From: Nitrosomonas sp.
Lineage (GTDB): Bacteria; Pseudomonadota; Gammaproteobacteria; Burkholderiales; Nitrosomonadaceae
Direction of reading: 5' to 3'
NCBI GenBank assembly: GCA_024281825.1
Contig: JAMWZY010000001.1
Coordinates: forward strand, 62,001 to 126,000
Length of the DNA: 64,000 nucleotides
Below, piece after piece: positions 1 to 8,724 of this stretch. The notes beneath the pieces are model-generated. The model was given only the letters and a program-made list of their open reading frames with translations, was not told the origin of the DNA and did not search any database. The translations under genes and the position numbers were made by a program. Position 1 is the first letter of the stretch; each line of letters starts with the position of its first letter.

Positions 1-858
1 CTTGCCGGGGGTACCGGAACACGACTTTATCCCATTACACAGACGGTATCAAAACAATTGCTTCCGGTGTTTGACAAACCGATGATTTACTATCCTTTGA
101 GCACGCTGATGCTGGCGGGTATTCAGGATATTCTGATTATTTCAACACCACACGATGTTGGCCATTACCAAAGGCTTTTAAACGATGGTAATCAATGGGG
201 GTTGAACATTTCGTACGCCGAGCAACCATCACCAGATGGCCTTGCGCAAGCATTGATCATTGGTGAAACGTTTATTGGTAATGATTGTTCCGCATTGGTA
301 TTGGGCGATAATATTTTTCACGGACACGATTTTCATCATTTACTGACACGTGCCATGGCACGTACCACGGGCGCCAGTGTTTTTGCCTATCATGTGCATG
401 ATCCTGAACGTTATGGTGTGGTTGAGTTTGACACACAAGGTCATGTCATTAATCTGGAAGAAAAACCCCAGAAACCCAAATCACACTATGCCGTAACTGG
501 TTTATATTTCTATGATCAATATGCATCGGAGTATACCAAGAGCCTTAAGCCATCCGTGCGTAAAGAACTGGAAATCACCGACTTGAATAGAATTTATCTT
601 GAAAAATCGGCTTTGCATGTAGAAATCATGGGGCGAGGTTATGCTTGGCTAGATACCGGCACGCCAGAGTCTTTACTGGATGCGAGTCAATTTGTTGCCA
701 CGATTGAAAACCGGCAGGGTCTCAAGATTGCCTGTCCCGAGGAAATAGCATTTAAGCAAGGCTGGATAAGCGCCGAACAATTGGACCGCTTAGCACAACC
801 ATTGGCTAAAAACGGTTACGGACAATACCTATTAGCAGTCTCAAGGCGTGAATTCTAG
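1..858 (+). CDS. rmlA: Glucose-1-phosphate thymidylyltransferase, 5' end cut by window
   Basis: Makes dTDP-glucose from glucose-1-phosphate and dTTP, the first step of dTDP-L-rhamnose synthesis for cell-surface polysaccharide. The frame is open from base 1 and begins inside the nucleotide-binding loop (GGTGTRLYP), so only a few N-terminal residues are missing; 285 residues are visible against a usual 290 or so. Other family marks are [32 protein letters not shown] and the [13 protein letters not shown] motif near the C-terminus. rmlC follows after 20 bases, so the two are probably co-transcribed. Identity is secure from the family motifs. Confidence 0.95.
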   Translation, partial: LAGGTGTRLYPITQTVSKQLLPVFDKPMIYYPLSTLMLAGIQDILIISTPHDVGHYQRLLNDGNQWGLNISYAEQPSPDGLAQALIIGETFIGNDCSALVLGDNIFHGHDFHHLLTRAMARTTGASVFAYHVHDPERYGVVEFDTQGHVINLEEKPQKPKSHYAVTGLYFYDQYASEYTKSLKPSVRKELEITDLNRIYLEKSALHVEIMGRGYAWLDTGTPESLLDASQFVATIENRQGLKIACPEEIAFKQGWISAEQLDRLAQPLAKNGYGQYLLAVSRREF

Positions 859-878
859 CCTGATAGTCAAACCATAAA

Positions 879-1427
879 ATGAACGCAACGCCACTATCCA
901 TTCCTGAAGTCATATTGTTTGAACCGCGTGTTTTTGGTGATGCACGGGGGTTCTTTTTTGAAAGCTTCAATCAACGTCAATTTGAATCAGCGGTCGGCCA
1001 ATCCGTCTGCTTTTTACAAAATAATCATTCACGCTCTGTACAAAACGTATTACGCGGCTTGCACTATCAGATCAAACAACCACAAGGAAAGCTGGTGCGC
1101 GTAGTGATCGGGGAAGTATTTGATGTAGCGGTGGACATCCGTCGATCATCAGCGACCTTTGGGCAATGGGTGGGCGCAAACCTCAGTGCCGAGAACAAAA
1201 AACAGCTCTGGGTTCCACCCGGATTTGCGCATGGATTTGTTGTGTTATCAGAATATGCTGAATTTTTGTACAACACGACTGATTATTGGGCACCCGAGTA
1301 TGAGCGCTGTATTGTGTGGAATGATCCAACGCTGAATATTCAATGGCCGATGATGAACGCCGCGCCGGTGCTTTCCGATAAAGACACTCGAGGCGCTACT
1401 TTGGACATTGCCGAAGTCTATGATTAA
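879..1427 (+). CDS. rmlC: dTDP-4-dehydrorhamnose 3,5-epimerase
   Basis: Epimerises dTDP-4-keto-6-deoxyglucose at C3 and C5 in dTDP-rhamnose synthesis; cytosolic cupin-fold dimer. The 182-residue length is typical. Visible family motifs are DARGFFFESFN near residue 22, the catalytic-histidine stretch LRGLHYQ near residue 60, VDIRRSSATFGQW, the Phe/His-rich WVPPGFAHGF and the C-terminal YERCIVWNDPTLNIQWP. It lies 20 bases after rmlA and 8 bases before radA, suggesting one transcript. The remaining pathway genes rmlB and rmlD are not in the window and may lie upstream of it. Confidence 0.95.
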   Translation: MNATPLSIPEVILFEPRVFGDARGFFFESFNQRQFESAVGQSVCFLQNNHSRSVQNVLRGLHYQIKQPQGKLVRVVIGEVFDVAVDIRRSSATFGQWVGANLSAENKKQLWVPPGFAHGFVVLSEYAEFLYNTTDYWAPEYERCIVWNDPTLNIQWPMMNAAPVLSDKDTRGATLDIAEVYD

Positions 1428-1435
1428 TCCCTTGA

Positions 1436-2785
1436 ATGGCTAAGCAAAAAACAATTTACTCCTGTATCGAATGCGGCGGACAAACGCTTAAATGGCAAGG
1501 GCAATGTATGCATTGCCAAGCGTGGAATACCTTAATTGAAACGATCGCTGAAAAATCCGTATCGCGCTTTAGTCCTCCCGCCGCAATCAGCCAAGTACAG
1601 AATTTAGGCGCGGTAGAAGCACGTGAAGAGCCGCGTTTCCCCACTGGAATCGATGAACTGGATCGTGTGCTTGGCAGCGGTTTAGTCCAGGGTGGCGTTG
1701 TATTATTGGGCGGTGATCCCGGAATTGGCAAATCAACGCTGCTGCTGCAAGCCCTATCGAATATGTCGGCACACCATTCAGTGTTGTATGTGAGCGGTGA
1801 AGAATCAGCACAGCAAGTTGCGTTGCGTGCTCGGCGTTTGGCATTGAATGTGCAAGCTGTACATTTGTACCCAGAAATTCAATTGGAAAAAATACAAGCC
1901 GTGCTGGTAGAACGTAAACCTGCAGTGGCTGTGATCGACTCGATTCAAACCATTTATTCCGAAGCATTGCAATCGGCACCCGGTTCAGTCGCGCAAGTAC
2001 GTGAGTGTGCGGCACAACTGACGCGATTGGCCAAGGCCAGCGGTACTTGCATTATTCTGGTTGGGCACGTCACCAAAGAAGGCGCATTGGCTGGACCGCG
2101 CGTACTCGAGCATATGGTTGACACCGTATTGTATTTTGAAGGCGACATGCATTCTAGTTATCGCATGATTCGCGCATTCAAGAACCGCTTTGGCGCTGTC
2201 AATGAGCTTGGTGTATTTGCCATGGGTGAAAAAGGCTTGCGTGAAGTTAAAAATCCTTCGGCATTGTTCCTTTCGCATCACGATGCACAAGTCACGGGAT
2301 CTTGTATCATGGTGACACAAGAAGGCACCCGCCCATTATTAGTTGAAATTCAGGCATTAGTCGATGAAACACACTCTCCAAGCCCACGACGCTTATGCGT
2401 GGGGCTTGAGCAAAACCGTTTAGCAATGTTGCTTGCGGTATTACACCGTCACGCCGGGATCCCTTGTTACGATCAAGATGTATTTGTCAATGCAGTCGGT
2501 GGCGTGAAAATCAATGAACCCGGTGCTGACCTGGCTATTGTGCTGGCGATTGTCTCTTCCTTGAAAAACAAACCAATCGCTGAAAAGACCGTTGTGATGG
2601 GCGAAATTGGTTTGGCCGGTGAAATTCGCCCGGTACAACGAGGCCAGGAAAGATTGAAAGAAGCCGCAAAACTCGGCTTCAAGCGGGCGATCGTACCAAT
2701 GGCTAACAATCCTAAACAACCGATTGCAGGCATTACGGTGATCCCAATAGCACGCATTAGGGATGCCGTAACACACATGCATTGA
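1436..2785 (+). CDS. radA: DNA repair protein RadA
   Basis: Branch-migration helicase-like protein that acts with RecA in recombinational repair. Length 449 is usual for the family. Domain order: a four-cysteine zinc finger (C10, C13, C24, C27), a RecA-like ATPase with Walker A GGDPGIGKST near residue 94, the diagnostic RadA motif KNRFG near residue 250, and a C-terminal Lon-protease-like domain lacking obvious protease function. It starts 8 bases after rmlC, so it may be read through from the rhamnose genes although the functions are unrelated. No anomalies seen. Confidence 0.96.
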   Translation: MAKQKTIYSCIECGGQTLKWQGQCMHCQAWNTLIETIAEKSVSRFSPPAAISQVQNLGAVEAREEPRFPTGIDELDRVLGSGLVQGGVVLLGGDPGIGKSTLLLQALSNMSAHHSVLYVSGEESAQQVALRARRLALNVQAVHLYPEIQLEKIQAVLVERKPAVAVIDSIQTIYSEALQSAPGSVAQVRECAAQLTRLAKASGTCIILVGHVTKEGALAGPRVLEHMVDTVLYFEGDMHSSYRMIRAFKNRFGAVNELGVFAMGEKGLREVKNPSALFLSHHDAQVTGSCIMVTQEGTRPLLVEIQALVDETHSPSPRRLCVGLEQNRLAMLLAVLHRHAGIPCYDQDVFVNAVGGVKINEPGADLAIVLAIVSSLKNKPIAEKTVVMGEIGLAGEIRPVQRGQERLKEAAKLGFKRAIVPMANNPKQPIAGITVIPIARIRDAVTHMH

Positions 2786-2816
2786 CGGCCACAAGCCCCA
2801 TCAGCAACCGATACCC

Positions 2817-3605
2817 ATGAATCGGCAATTCTGGCTAGTCACAATAATATCGCTCATAGTGATTAGCGCTGCATTGGCGCTACCGCCCATATCACAATCC
2901 CTGCATTACCATGAATTTGCCGATCAACGCAGCTTTATGGGCATTCCCAACTTCAATGATGTCGTTTCCAACCTAGCTTTTTTATTCAGCGGCGGAGCTG
3001 GCTTAGTGTTGCTGCTGCGCATTTATCAACGTCCTTCACAAAAAACATTCCAGCAACGCGAGGAATGTGTCCCTTATGGATTATTGTTTTTAGGCGTGAT
3101 CGCAACGACATTCGGCTCTAGTTATTACCACTGGATACCGGATAATGATCGTTTAATGTGGGATCGATTACCAATCGCCATCTGTATCGTTGCCTTATTG
3201 TCTGCAACATTCATGGATCGCATCAGTGCCAAAATCGGTTTATGGCTATTGCCACCGCTTGTTCTTTTGGCCATAGTAAGCGTGCTATATTGGTATTGGA
3301 CCGAACTGCAAGGCGTTGGTGATTTAAACTTATACATCGTCACACAATTCTATTCGATTCTATTGATGCTGTGGATTAGCTTCCGATTTCCATCGCGTTA
3401 TACGCATGGCAGTTTTATCTACGTCGTCATTGCTTTGTATGGACTGGCGAAAGTAGCTGAAACGCTCGATGGAAAAATTTTCACCTGGACCCATCACTGG
3501 ATCAGCGGGCACACCCTCAAACACTTGATCGCAGCCTATGCGGCATATCGAATTGTACGCATGCTGAGTGCAAGAAGCACTGAAACGAGAAAACTCATCA
3601 ATTGA
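2817..3605 (+). CDS. Ceramidase-like (CREST family) integral membrane protein
   Basis: A 262-residue protein with about seven hydrophobic segments. It carries residues expected of alkaline ceramidase/CREST membrane hydrolases: a short YHEFADQR region after the first segment, an S-Y-Y-H motif near residue 102 followed by an aspartate in DNDRLMWDRLP, and a late H-x-x-x-H (HTLKH) near residue 230. These would supply three histidines and an aspartate for a zinc site. The activity and the substrate are inferred only; bacterial relatives are mostly unstudied. It lies 31 bases after radA on the same strand. Confidence 0.7.
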   Translation: MNRQFWLVTIISLIVISAALALPPISQSLHYHEFADQRSFMGIPNFNDVVSNLAFLFSGGAGLVLLLRIYQRPSQKTFQQREECVPYGLLFLGVIATTFGSSYYHWIPDNDRLMWDRLPIAICIVALLSATFMDRISAKIGLWLLPPLVLLAIVSVLYWYWTELQGVGDLNLYIVTQFYSILLMLWISFRFPSRYTHGSFIYVVIALYGLAKVAETLDGKIFTWTHHWISGHTLKHLIAAYAAYRIVRMLSARSTETRKLIN

Positions 3606-3718
3606 TCTCACAAATGACAACACGGTTAAATACCCTTGGGATTGTGGAAGACAAGCCCTAAGGTTACCGCTTTTCAATATGAAGCGCTTTTGGAACTTAA
3701 ATTCATTTAGAGCACATC

Positions 3719-4776
3719 ATGGTTCAAGATAAAGAACATAGCCTTAGTTTCATTCCACTTTGCGGGTGCAATTGTCGGAAACTTATCATCATATTATTGT
3801 GGCTATTTTTTGCGTTATACCTGATTTATCAGTATTACTCTTTTCGCTTTTCATTTGGCCAATGGGATTTATTGTTACTTTCGGGCGTAGTTGCATTTAT
3901 TGTTGGACTATATTTGGTCGCCGGTATCCCCGATAAAGTTGAGAAAACTTTATCGAGGCTTATCGATAGAAAGATTCTCGTTTTTAATAAACAACTTACA
4001 CGAGAAATCTTTTTCAAGCAATTGCACAAAAAAGCAGAAATTTGGGTACGATTTCTTGGCCTTACCGCATGTTTATTAATGGCACTTGCTTTTATTATTT
4101 CATTAGAAGAAAGTTTTAAATGGTCAAGGGTGTTTTTGGGAATTGCTGAGACACTTGGAGCTTACATTGGTCAGATGGTTTGTTACAGTCTATTAGGTGA
4201 TTACCAGTTAATGGTTCCGTAGAATTTAACATTGACCCTTTTCATTTAGATGGCTGCGGCGGCTTTAAGCCCCTCGGTGATTATCTTTTTCATCAAGCAA
4301 TGATAGTGGCTATTCCTGCAATTTTCCTGGCAATCTGGTGGTTCCTTTTTCCTTTTTGGCCCCGTGATTACCATCATTGGGGAGATTCATATTTATTCCT
4401 GCTCACAGGTGCTCTCCTAATGGAAATCTTGTCCTTCGTAATACCTATGCTGATCTATCACAACGTAATGCTCGATCAGAAAAGTAAATGGATCAAGGAA
4501 GCTGATGCGATGAGTAATCATATTCATGATTTGCAACAACAGGTAAATGTAGAAGAAAATGAAGAGAAAAAGAAAGTTCAGCTCGCTCAGATAGAAGAAA
4601 TGACAAAACGTTATTGGACAATTGAAAATCTCACCACTTGGCCTGTAGATATCAAGACGCGGCGCAAGTTTGAACTTAATAATCTACTGTTATTTATTCC
4701 ATTAGCAGGGGATTTTGCAAAAAATAATTTTAACTTGCAGCATGCTTTGGAATTAATAAAAAGCTTGACGCAGTAA
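3719..4776 (+). pseudogene. Membrane protein gene split by a frameshift near 4200
   Basis: Two adjacent frames read as one protein. The first, from ATG 3719, has several hydrophobic segments and stops at 4222. The second frame is open from 4201, well before its first ATG at 4300, and reads NGSVEFNIDPFHLDG then GGFKPLGDYLFHQ, a soluble loop that joins naturally to the first part (GQMVCYSLLGDY). A single missing base between about 4199 and 4212 explains the break. The joined protein would have about 345 residues with four to six membrane spans, then a charged coiled-coil-like stretch (about 4480-4600) and a final hydrophobic part. Function unknown. No homopolymer or obvious slippery heptamer lies at the break. 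Confidence 0.7.
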
Positions 4777-4787
4777 GGAATACAAAT

Positions 4788-5387
4788 ATGCACTCTATCC
4801 TAACGAATACATCAATTGGGATTATATTTTTTTGGTGCTTCTTATCTAATGCTATCTCAGAAAATATAAATTCTGACTGGAATATCCTAAATGCAGGCGA
4901 AGTCATAATTGAAGAAATAGAGAATAATCAAGGTACTCCAGGCATTCGAGCAGTCTTCATCGTAGAGGCATCACGAGAAGATATCTGGACAACTTTAATC
5001 GACTATGTAAATTTTAAAAAAATTTTCTATGATATCGATGAAATGAAGGTAATCAGTACCGATAGCAATGGTGCACGAGTCGAATTCTGGGTAGACGCAG
5101 TTCTTAAGAAGTTACATTTTGTTTTACAGAGGAATTATGTGAAACCAGGATATCACTTAACTTGGAACCAAGTTTCTGGTGATCTTAGAGATATTCAAGG
5201 TAGCTGGCAAATCAGAGAAACTCAAGGTTCTGAAAAAAAACTTCTGATTTATGAATCCTATGTTGATTTAGGATCTGTAGTAGTTACCTGGTTAATTCGC
5301 CTAGGTGCAAAGCAGAAAGCCAAGAAAATGGCATATAACCTTCGGAATTGGATTGAGTCGAAGTCAATACCAGATGCAAGAGAGTGA
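4788..5387 (+). CDS. Secreted START/SRPBCC-like protein
   Basis: A 199-residue protein with a probable N-terminal signal sequence (hydrophobic IGIIFFWCFLSNAIS, possible cleavage near residue 24). The rest resembles the helix-grip fold of polyketide cyclase/START proteins: VEASREDIWTTLIDYVNF, then strands and GSWQIRE, then a long C-terminal amphipathic helix. Such proteins often bind lipids or other hydrophobic ligands; here that is inference. It starts 11 bases after the frameshifted membrane-protein gene, so it was probably in an operon with it. The DNA is noticeably AT-rich compared with flanking housekeeping genes. Confidence 0.6.
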   Translation: MHSILTNTSIGIIFFWCFLSNAISENINSDWNILNAGEVIIEEIENNQGTPGIRAVFIVEASREDIWTTLIDYVNFKKIFYDIDEMKVISTDSNGARVEFWVDAVLKKLHFVLQRNYVKPGYHLTWNQVSGDLRDIQGSWQIRETQGSEKKLLIYESYVDLGSVVVTWLIRLGAKQKAKKMAYNLRNWIESKSIPDARE

Positions 5388-5441
5388 AACACATCTATTT
5401 TCTTTCTAAATCTTCCACGACAATTTCAGCTTGATAATAGT

Positions 5442-6680
5442 TCACTCTTTTATCGGGAATCGTTTAGTTTGAGATACATATGCTAGCGGTGGGCGACGGC
5501 AAACCGGGACACTTTCATGTACTAGTGTTTTATTGTCACGAGTTTGTGTGAGTTTTTGTAATCGTTTAGCAGCGCCTCGAGTGCGAATCAACTTTGGCCA
5601 TTTTCCGCTATTATCAATAGTTCGTCGCGGTATCGAATCTATTATCTTCCACCAAAATGAGCGTGATGACTGAATATCTGGGTGCTCCCTGGAAACAGGA
5701 AAAGAAAGGAAGCATTCACCTGTTCTATCAAGCAATAAACCTTTATTTTTTGCTTCTCCAAGCATCCAGCGCAACGCAATATCTGAAGTATCGCGATTAT
5801 TGTTATCGCCCCCAATATCTGAGTGTGTGCCAGCGAACCATACCTCTTCTACATCTTGATGCGATGAAATAATATTCCGATCAGCTGGGTCTAACCGAGT
5901 TACCGCTGCCTTTTTACAGGCATCTTCTCGATCGCTATCAAGCCATCCCCACTGGGTTACGTCAAACCAACCGCGCTCTTCATCAAGCGCAAGCGCGTGA
6001 CGAACACAACTAACTGAGGGATTGTGTCGCAAATGCGGTAGCATCACAGGACACATCCCGCCATACGACTTAACGGTATCCCACAGGCCAAGAAATTCAA
6101 CAGGATAATCACGGGTATCATAATTATTACGAAACTCTAACGCTTTGTTGCGATTTTCTCCCTTTTCATCTGGAAATTCATCACGAAATAGTTTCCAAGC
6201 TTCGTTAAAAACTTTATCAGCTTGGCATTTATCTGGCAATCCATAACGCCACAGCAATCCAGCTAATGCTCTAACTGTAAAAGCACCCCTGCTAAATCCG
6301 AAGAAAAACAGCTTATCTCCAGTTTCGTATATCTCTGCCAATTTTATATAGAGTTGCTTGATATTGACTTCTAAACCATCTCCAAAAACCATTGCACGAA
6401 TACGCTTGCATGTCGAAATTGGAAAGAAATGCCCGTAATCAGGTGGCTGAAGCAAACAAAATGCATCGTTATGAACCTCTCCAGTATGGAGCAACTTATC
6501 TTTCCACTCTTTAATTCTTTCGAATTCACTTTTCTTTGTGCCAATACCCTGATCGTAAATTACAATTTGTTTTTCTGGCGCATTCAATTTAATTAACTGA
6601 AGTAGTTTAGCTACATTGGAGTGTTTTCCTCCAAATGCATTACACGTTCCATCCGAACAGAGAATAATGTGGCGACCCAT
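5442..6680 (-). CDS. DUF2235 alpha/beta-hydrolase domain protein
   Basis: A 412-residue cytosolic protein of the DUF2235 family, the catalytic domain type also used by Tle1 phospholipase effectors of type VI secretion. Seen directly: the N-terminal ILCSDGTCN motif, an SNVAKL motif, the nucleophile elbow GFSRGA (Gly-x-Ser-x-Gly type) near residue 130, EFLGLWDTV, and FAGTHSDIGG, which would supply the late acid and histidine. There are no VgrG, PAAR or immunity-like genes beside it, so a type VI role is not supported here. Substrate unknown; a lipase or esterase activity is an inference. It converges on the START-like gene. Confidence 0.75.
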   Translation of the reverse strand: MGRHIILCSDGTCNAFGGKHSNVAKLLQLIKLNAPEKQIVIYDQGIGTKKSEFERIKEWKDKLLHTGEVHNDAFCLLQPPDYGHFFPISTCKRIRAMVFGDGLEVNIKQLYIKLAEIYETGDKLFFFGFSRGAFTVRALAGLLWRYGLPDKCQADKVFNEAWKLFRDEFPDEKGENRNKALEFRNNYDTRDYPVEFLGLWDTVKSYGGMCPVMLPHLRHNPSVSCVRHALALDEERGWFDVTQWGWLDSDREDACKKAAVTRLDPADRNIISSHQDVEEVWFAGTHSDIGGDNNNRDTSDIALRWMLGEAKNKGLLLDRTGECFLSFPVSREHPDIQSSRSFWWKIIDSIPRRTIDNSGKWPKLIRTRGAAKRLQKLTQTRDNKTLVHESVPVCRRPPLAYVSQTKRFPIKE

Positions 6681-6793
6681 TTTTGCTTTCCTAATTAGAA
6701 TGGTGAAATTTACAGTAAAAATTTCTTAATCACATGAGATCTACAGCTCACAGCAAACCTTATCAATAATAACATCACACTAATACTGCATGT

Positions 6794-7065
6794 TAGCTGA
6801 GCTTCTGCCATCCGGCGCGGCATATCGAACACGATACCAATCATTTTTCCGTCTGCGTCAAAAACGCCCACGTCATTACGTAGGGCTTTATATTCACCGC
6901 GATGCCGCTCATCCTTCTCACTATAGTGCAGAAAAGGTCGCGGTGAATCTGTTTGGTATGATCTCTCGGTAATGGGAATATCCTGCCAGGCCTGGAAAAT
7001 CGTTTCCATGGCCTCGGCATAGCCAGCAATTCAGGCGTAATTTGGATGGTGTCGGTTTTTATCAT
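6794..7065 (-). pseudogene. Decayed Fic-family protein gene (N-terminal part)
   Basis: The minus strand begins with an intact-looking Fic start (MIKTDTIQITPELLA) and then jumps to YAEAMETIFQAWQDIPITE, which in full Fic proteins lies some 90 residues further on. The next piece (DHTKQIHRDLF) is in another frame, and the frame then returns for LHYSEKDERHRGEYK and VFDADGKMIGIVF before a second deletion and loss of similarity. The catalytic HPFxxGNGR motif is absent. So I see at least two deletions and two compensating frameshifts: a remnant that cannot encode an AMPylating enzyme. Matching to Fic is from remembered family sequence, not a search. Confidence 0.65.
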
Positions 7066-7487
7066 ACCTGAATATATACCGGATTATGCCGGAATATTTT
7101 GTTCAGAAGTTACAGCGGAATCATCAGCCGATATATTGAAAGTGATTGTTTATCAATTAGAGAAGAATCTCACGCAATCTTTCATAATGCAGCGGGAATT
7201 AAATGAAGCCACTTTGATGGTTGAAGTAGTATCGTAAAACTGGATAGGTTGTTAAGCTCTGCTATTACCTAATAGAAGGAACAGTGAGATGAGTAAGAAA
7301 CACCAGCAATATTCTGGGGAATTCAAAAAATGGTTAATCCGATTACAATAGTTATTACAATCAGATTGGTTAAATTTTAGCAAAACCAGGCTAATCTTAA
7401 TTTAATCTCTCAAAATAGTTTTTATACAAACCTAATCAAACACTGAATTTATAGCACTTTACTCCCTATGGATCTAAATCTTTCTAA
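7066..7487. other. Gene-poor AT-rich stretch with remnants
   Basis: Between the Fic remnant and the MazG-like gene there is no convincing full gene. A 63-codon plus-strand frame (7046-7237) shows no family motif. A short transposase-like start is found at 7289. The rest (7352-7487) is AT-rich and probably holds the promoter of the downstream gene. Confidence 0.5.
7289..7351 (+). mobile_element. IS3-type transposase OrfA start, remnant
   Basis: From ATG 7289 the frame reads MSKKHQQYSGEFKKWLIRL and stops at 7349-7351. The first 13 residues closely resemble the start of IS3-family OrfA transposases, which typically begin M-S-K-K-R-x-Q-Y-S-x-E-F-K. A purine-rich GAAGGA lies about 10 bases upstream, as in a real start. 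Nothing of the helix-turn-helix or of OrfB follows, so only the tip of an insertion sequence survives. No terminal repeats could be delimited. Confidence 0.4.
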
Positions 7488-7817
7488 ATGAGCGAAATCC
7501 AAAAAATTACCGAGGCTTTATTAAAGTTTCGCGATGAACGCGATTGGGAGCAATTCCACAACCCTAAGGATCTTGCGTTAGCGTTAAATATCGAGGCTGC
7601 AGAGCTGCTAGAAACGTTTTTATGGAAATCTTCCGAACAGGCTGATCTAGAAGCCGTCCAGGAAGAACTTGCCGATGTCTTCGCTTTCGCTTTTTTGCTT
7701 GCTGAAAAATACGGCTGGAATGTGACTGAAATCGTGCTTATGAAAATGGCAAAGAATGCGTTAAAGTATCCGGTCTCAGCTTCCAAAGGAACAGCTAAGA
7801 AGTATGATGAGTTATAA
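7488..7817 (+). CDS. MazG-like nucleotide pyrophosphohydrolase
   Basis: A 109-residue all-alpha NTP pyrophosphatase of the MazG/dCTP-pyrophosphatase (XTP3TPA, RS21-C6) type, probably hydrolysing non-canonical or excess nucleoside triphosphates. Visible are RDERDWEQFHNPKDLA, then IEAAELLETFLW, and EELADVFAFAFLLAEKYG; the E-x-x-E and E-x-x-D pairs of these helices form the usual magnesium site. Length and motif order are normal for the family. It stands alone, 48 bases before the HDOD gene on the same strand. Confidence 0.85.
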   Translation: MSEIQKITEALLKFRDERDWEQFHNPKDLALALNIEAAELLETFLWKSSEQADLEAVQEELADVFAFAFLLAEKYGWNVTEIVLMKMAKNALKYPVSASKGTAKKYDEL

Positions 7818-7865
7818 CGCCCAGCATATTTAAGCTTAAATGCGAAAATTTTTAATGGAGAGATA

Positions 7866-8720
7866 ATGGTAAATACTGAGTTGAAGCTGTCTTTAGAGCG
7901 TATCGATGTATTGCCAGCGATGCCTGTCATTGTACAAAAACTGCTTACTTTGCCGCTCGACACGGAAGAAGGGGAAATTCAGTTACTGAAATTGATCGGG
8001 CAAGATCCACAAATCTCCGCAAAAATTATCGGATTATCCAATAGTACATTGTTTGGTGTTCCCCGCAAGATTGCTTCGGTCAGTGATGCGGCCATGTGTC
8101 TAGGATTAACCCGTGTCAAGTCCGTAGCGATTGGAATTGCTACCATGTCCACGCTAACAAAACCCGTTGAAGGCAAACTTAAAACCAGCGATTTGTGGCT
8201 ACACAATATGACCATTGCGATTGCAATGCGAGCTATCGCTAAATATATGCCGTCACGCATACGCCCTATGGACGATCAGATTTTTCTGGCCGGATTGTTG
8301 CATGATATCGGTTTCAATGCATTGAGTTTCCTTGATGCCACACTCTGTGACACATTGCTTGATCAGCTAAATATGGCTAATGACAAACCCATACTTGAAC
8401 TGGAACAAGAACTAATGGGTACTCATCATAGTGAGATCGGAGCACGACTTGCCGTGCATTGGGGATTGCCTGACGAAATCGTTGACGTGATACGCTACCA
8501 TCACCTACCCAATGCCGCTCATGCGGATGTAGCGCAACCTCTTATTCATTTGGTTCATATCACAGAAAAAATGGTGCCGGATGTTGGTATTCTTGAACGC
8601 ACACAGCAAGAAATAACCCAACAAGAATGGAATGCAATCGGCGTCGAATCGAATATGCAAGACACGATTATTGAAGAAGTCATCGCTGCGGCTGAGCAGG
8701 CGAGCGCAATCAAAATTTAA
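7866..8720 (+). CDS. HDOD domain protein
   Basis: A 284-residue protein made almost wholly of an HDOD domain, a signalling-associated relative of HD phosphohydrolases that usually lacks full catalytic residues. Seen: LPAMPVIVQKLLTLP near the N-terminus, DPQISAKIIGLSNST, the central GLLHDIGFNAL, and VIRYHHLP near the C-terminus. No receiver, GGDEF or EAL domain is attached. A GGAGAG ribosome-binding site precedes ATG 7866. Its role is not defined by the context. It converges on the methyltransferase gene with only 4 bases between. Confidence 0.85.
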   Translation: MVNTELKLSLERIDVLPAMPVIVQKLLTLPLDTEEGEIQLLKLIGQDPQISAKIIGLSNSTLFGVPRKIASVSDAAMCLGLTRVKSVAIGIATMSTLTKPVEGKLKTSDLWLHNMTIAIAMRAIAKYMPSRIRPMDDQIFLAGLLHDIGFNALSFLDATLCDTLLDQLNMANDKPILELEQELMGTHHSEIGARLAVHWGLPDEIVDVIRYHHLPNAAHADVAQPLIHLVHITEKMVPDVGILERTQQEITQQEWNAIGVESNMQDTIIEEVIAAAEQASAIKI

Positions 8721-8724
8721 ACCT

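Noticed and set aside
4195..4222. Programmed ribosomal frameshift in the split membrane-protein gene
   Set aside because: The direction would be -1, but no X-XXY-YYZ slippery heptamer or clear downstream pseudoknot is visible, so an indel is the simpler explanation.
7046..7237. 63-codon plus-strand frame after the Fic remnant
   Set aside because: Overlaps the Fic start, lacks a ribosome-binding site and resembles no family; could be another fossil but cannot be supported.
7484..7963. 159-codon minus-strand frame over the MazG-like gene
   Set aside because: Serine- and lysine-rich antisense shadow spanning two good plus-strand genes.
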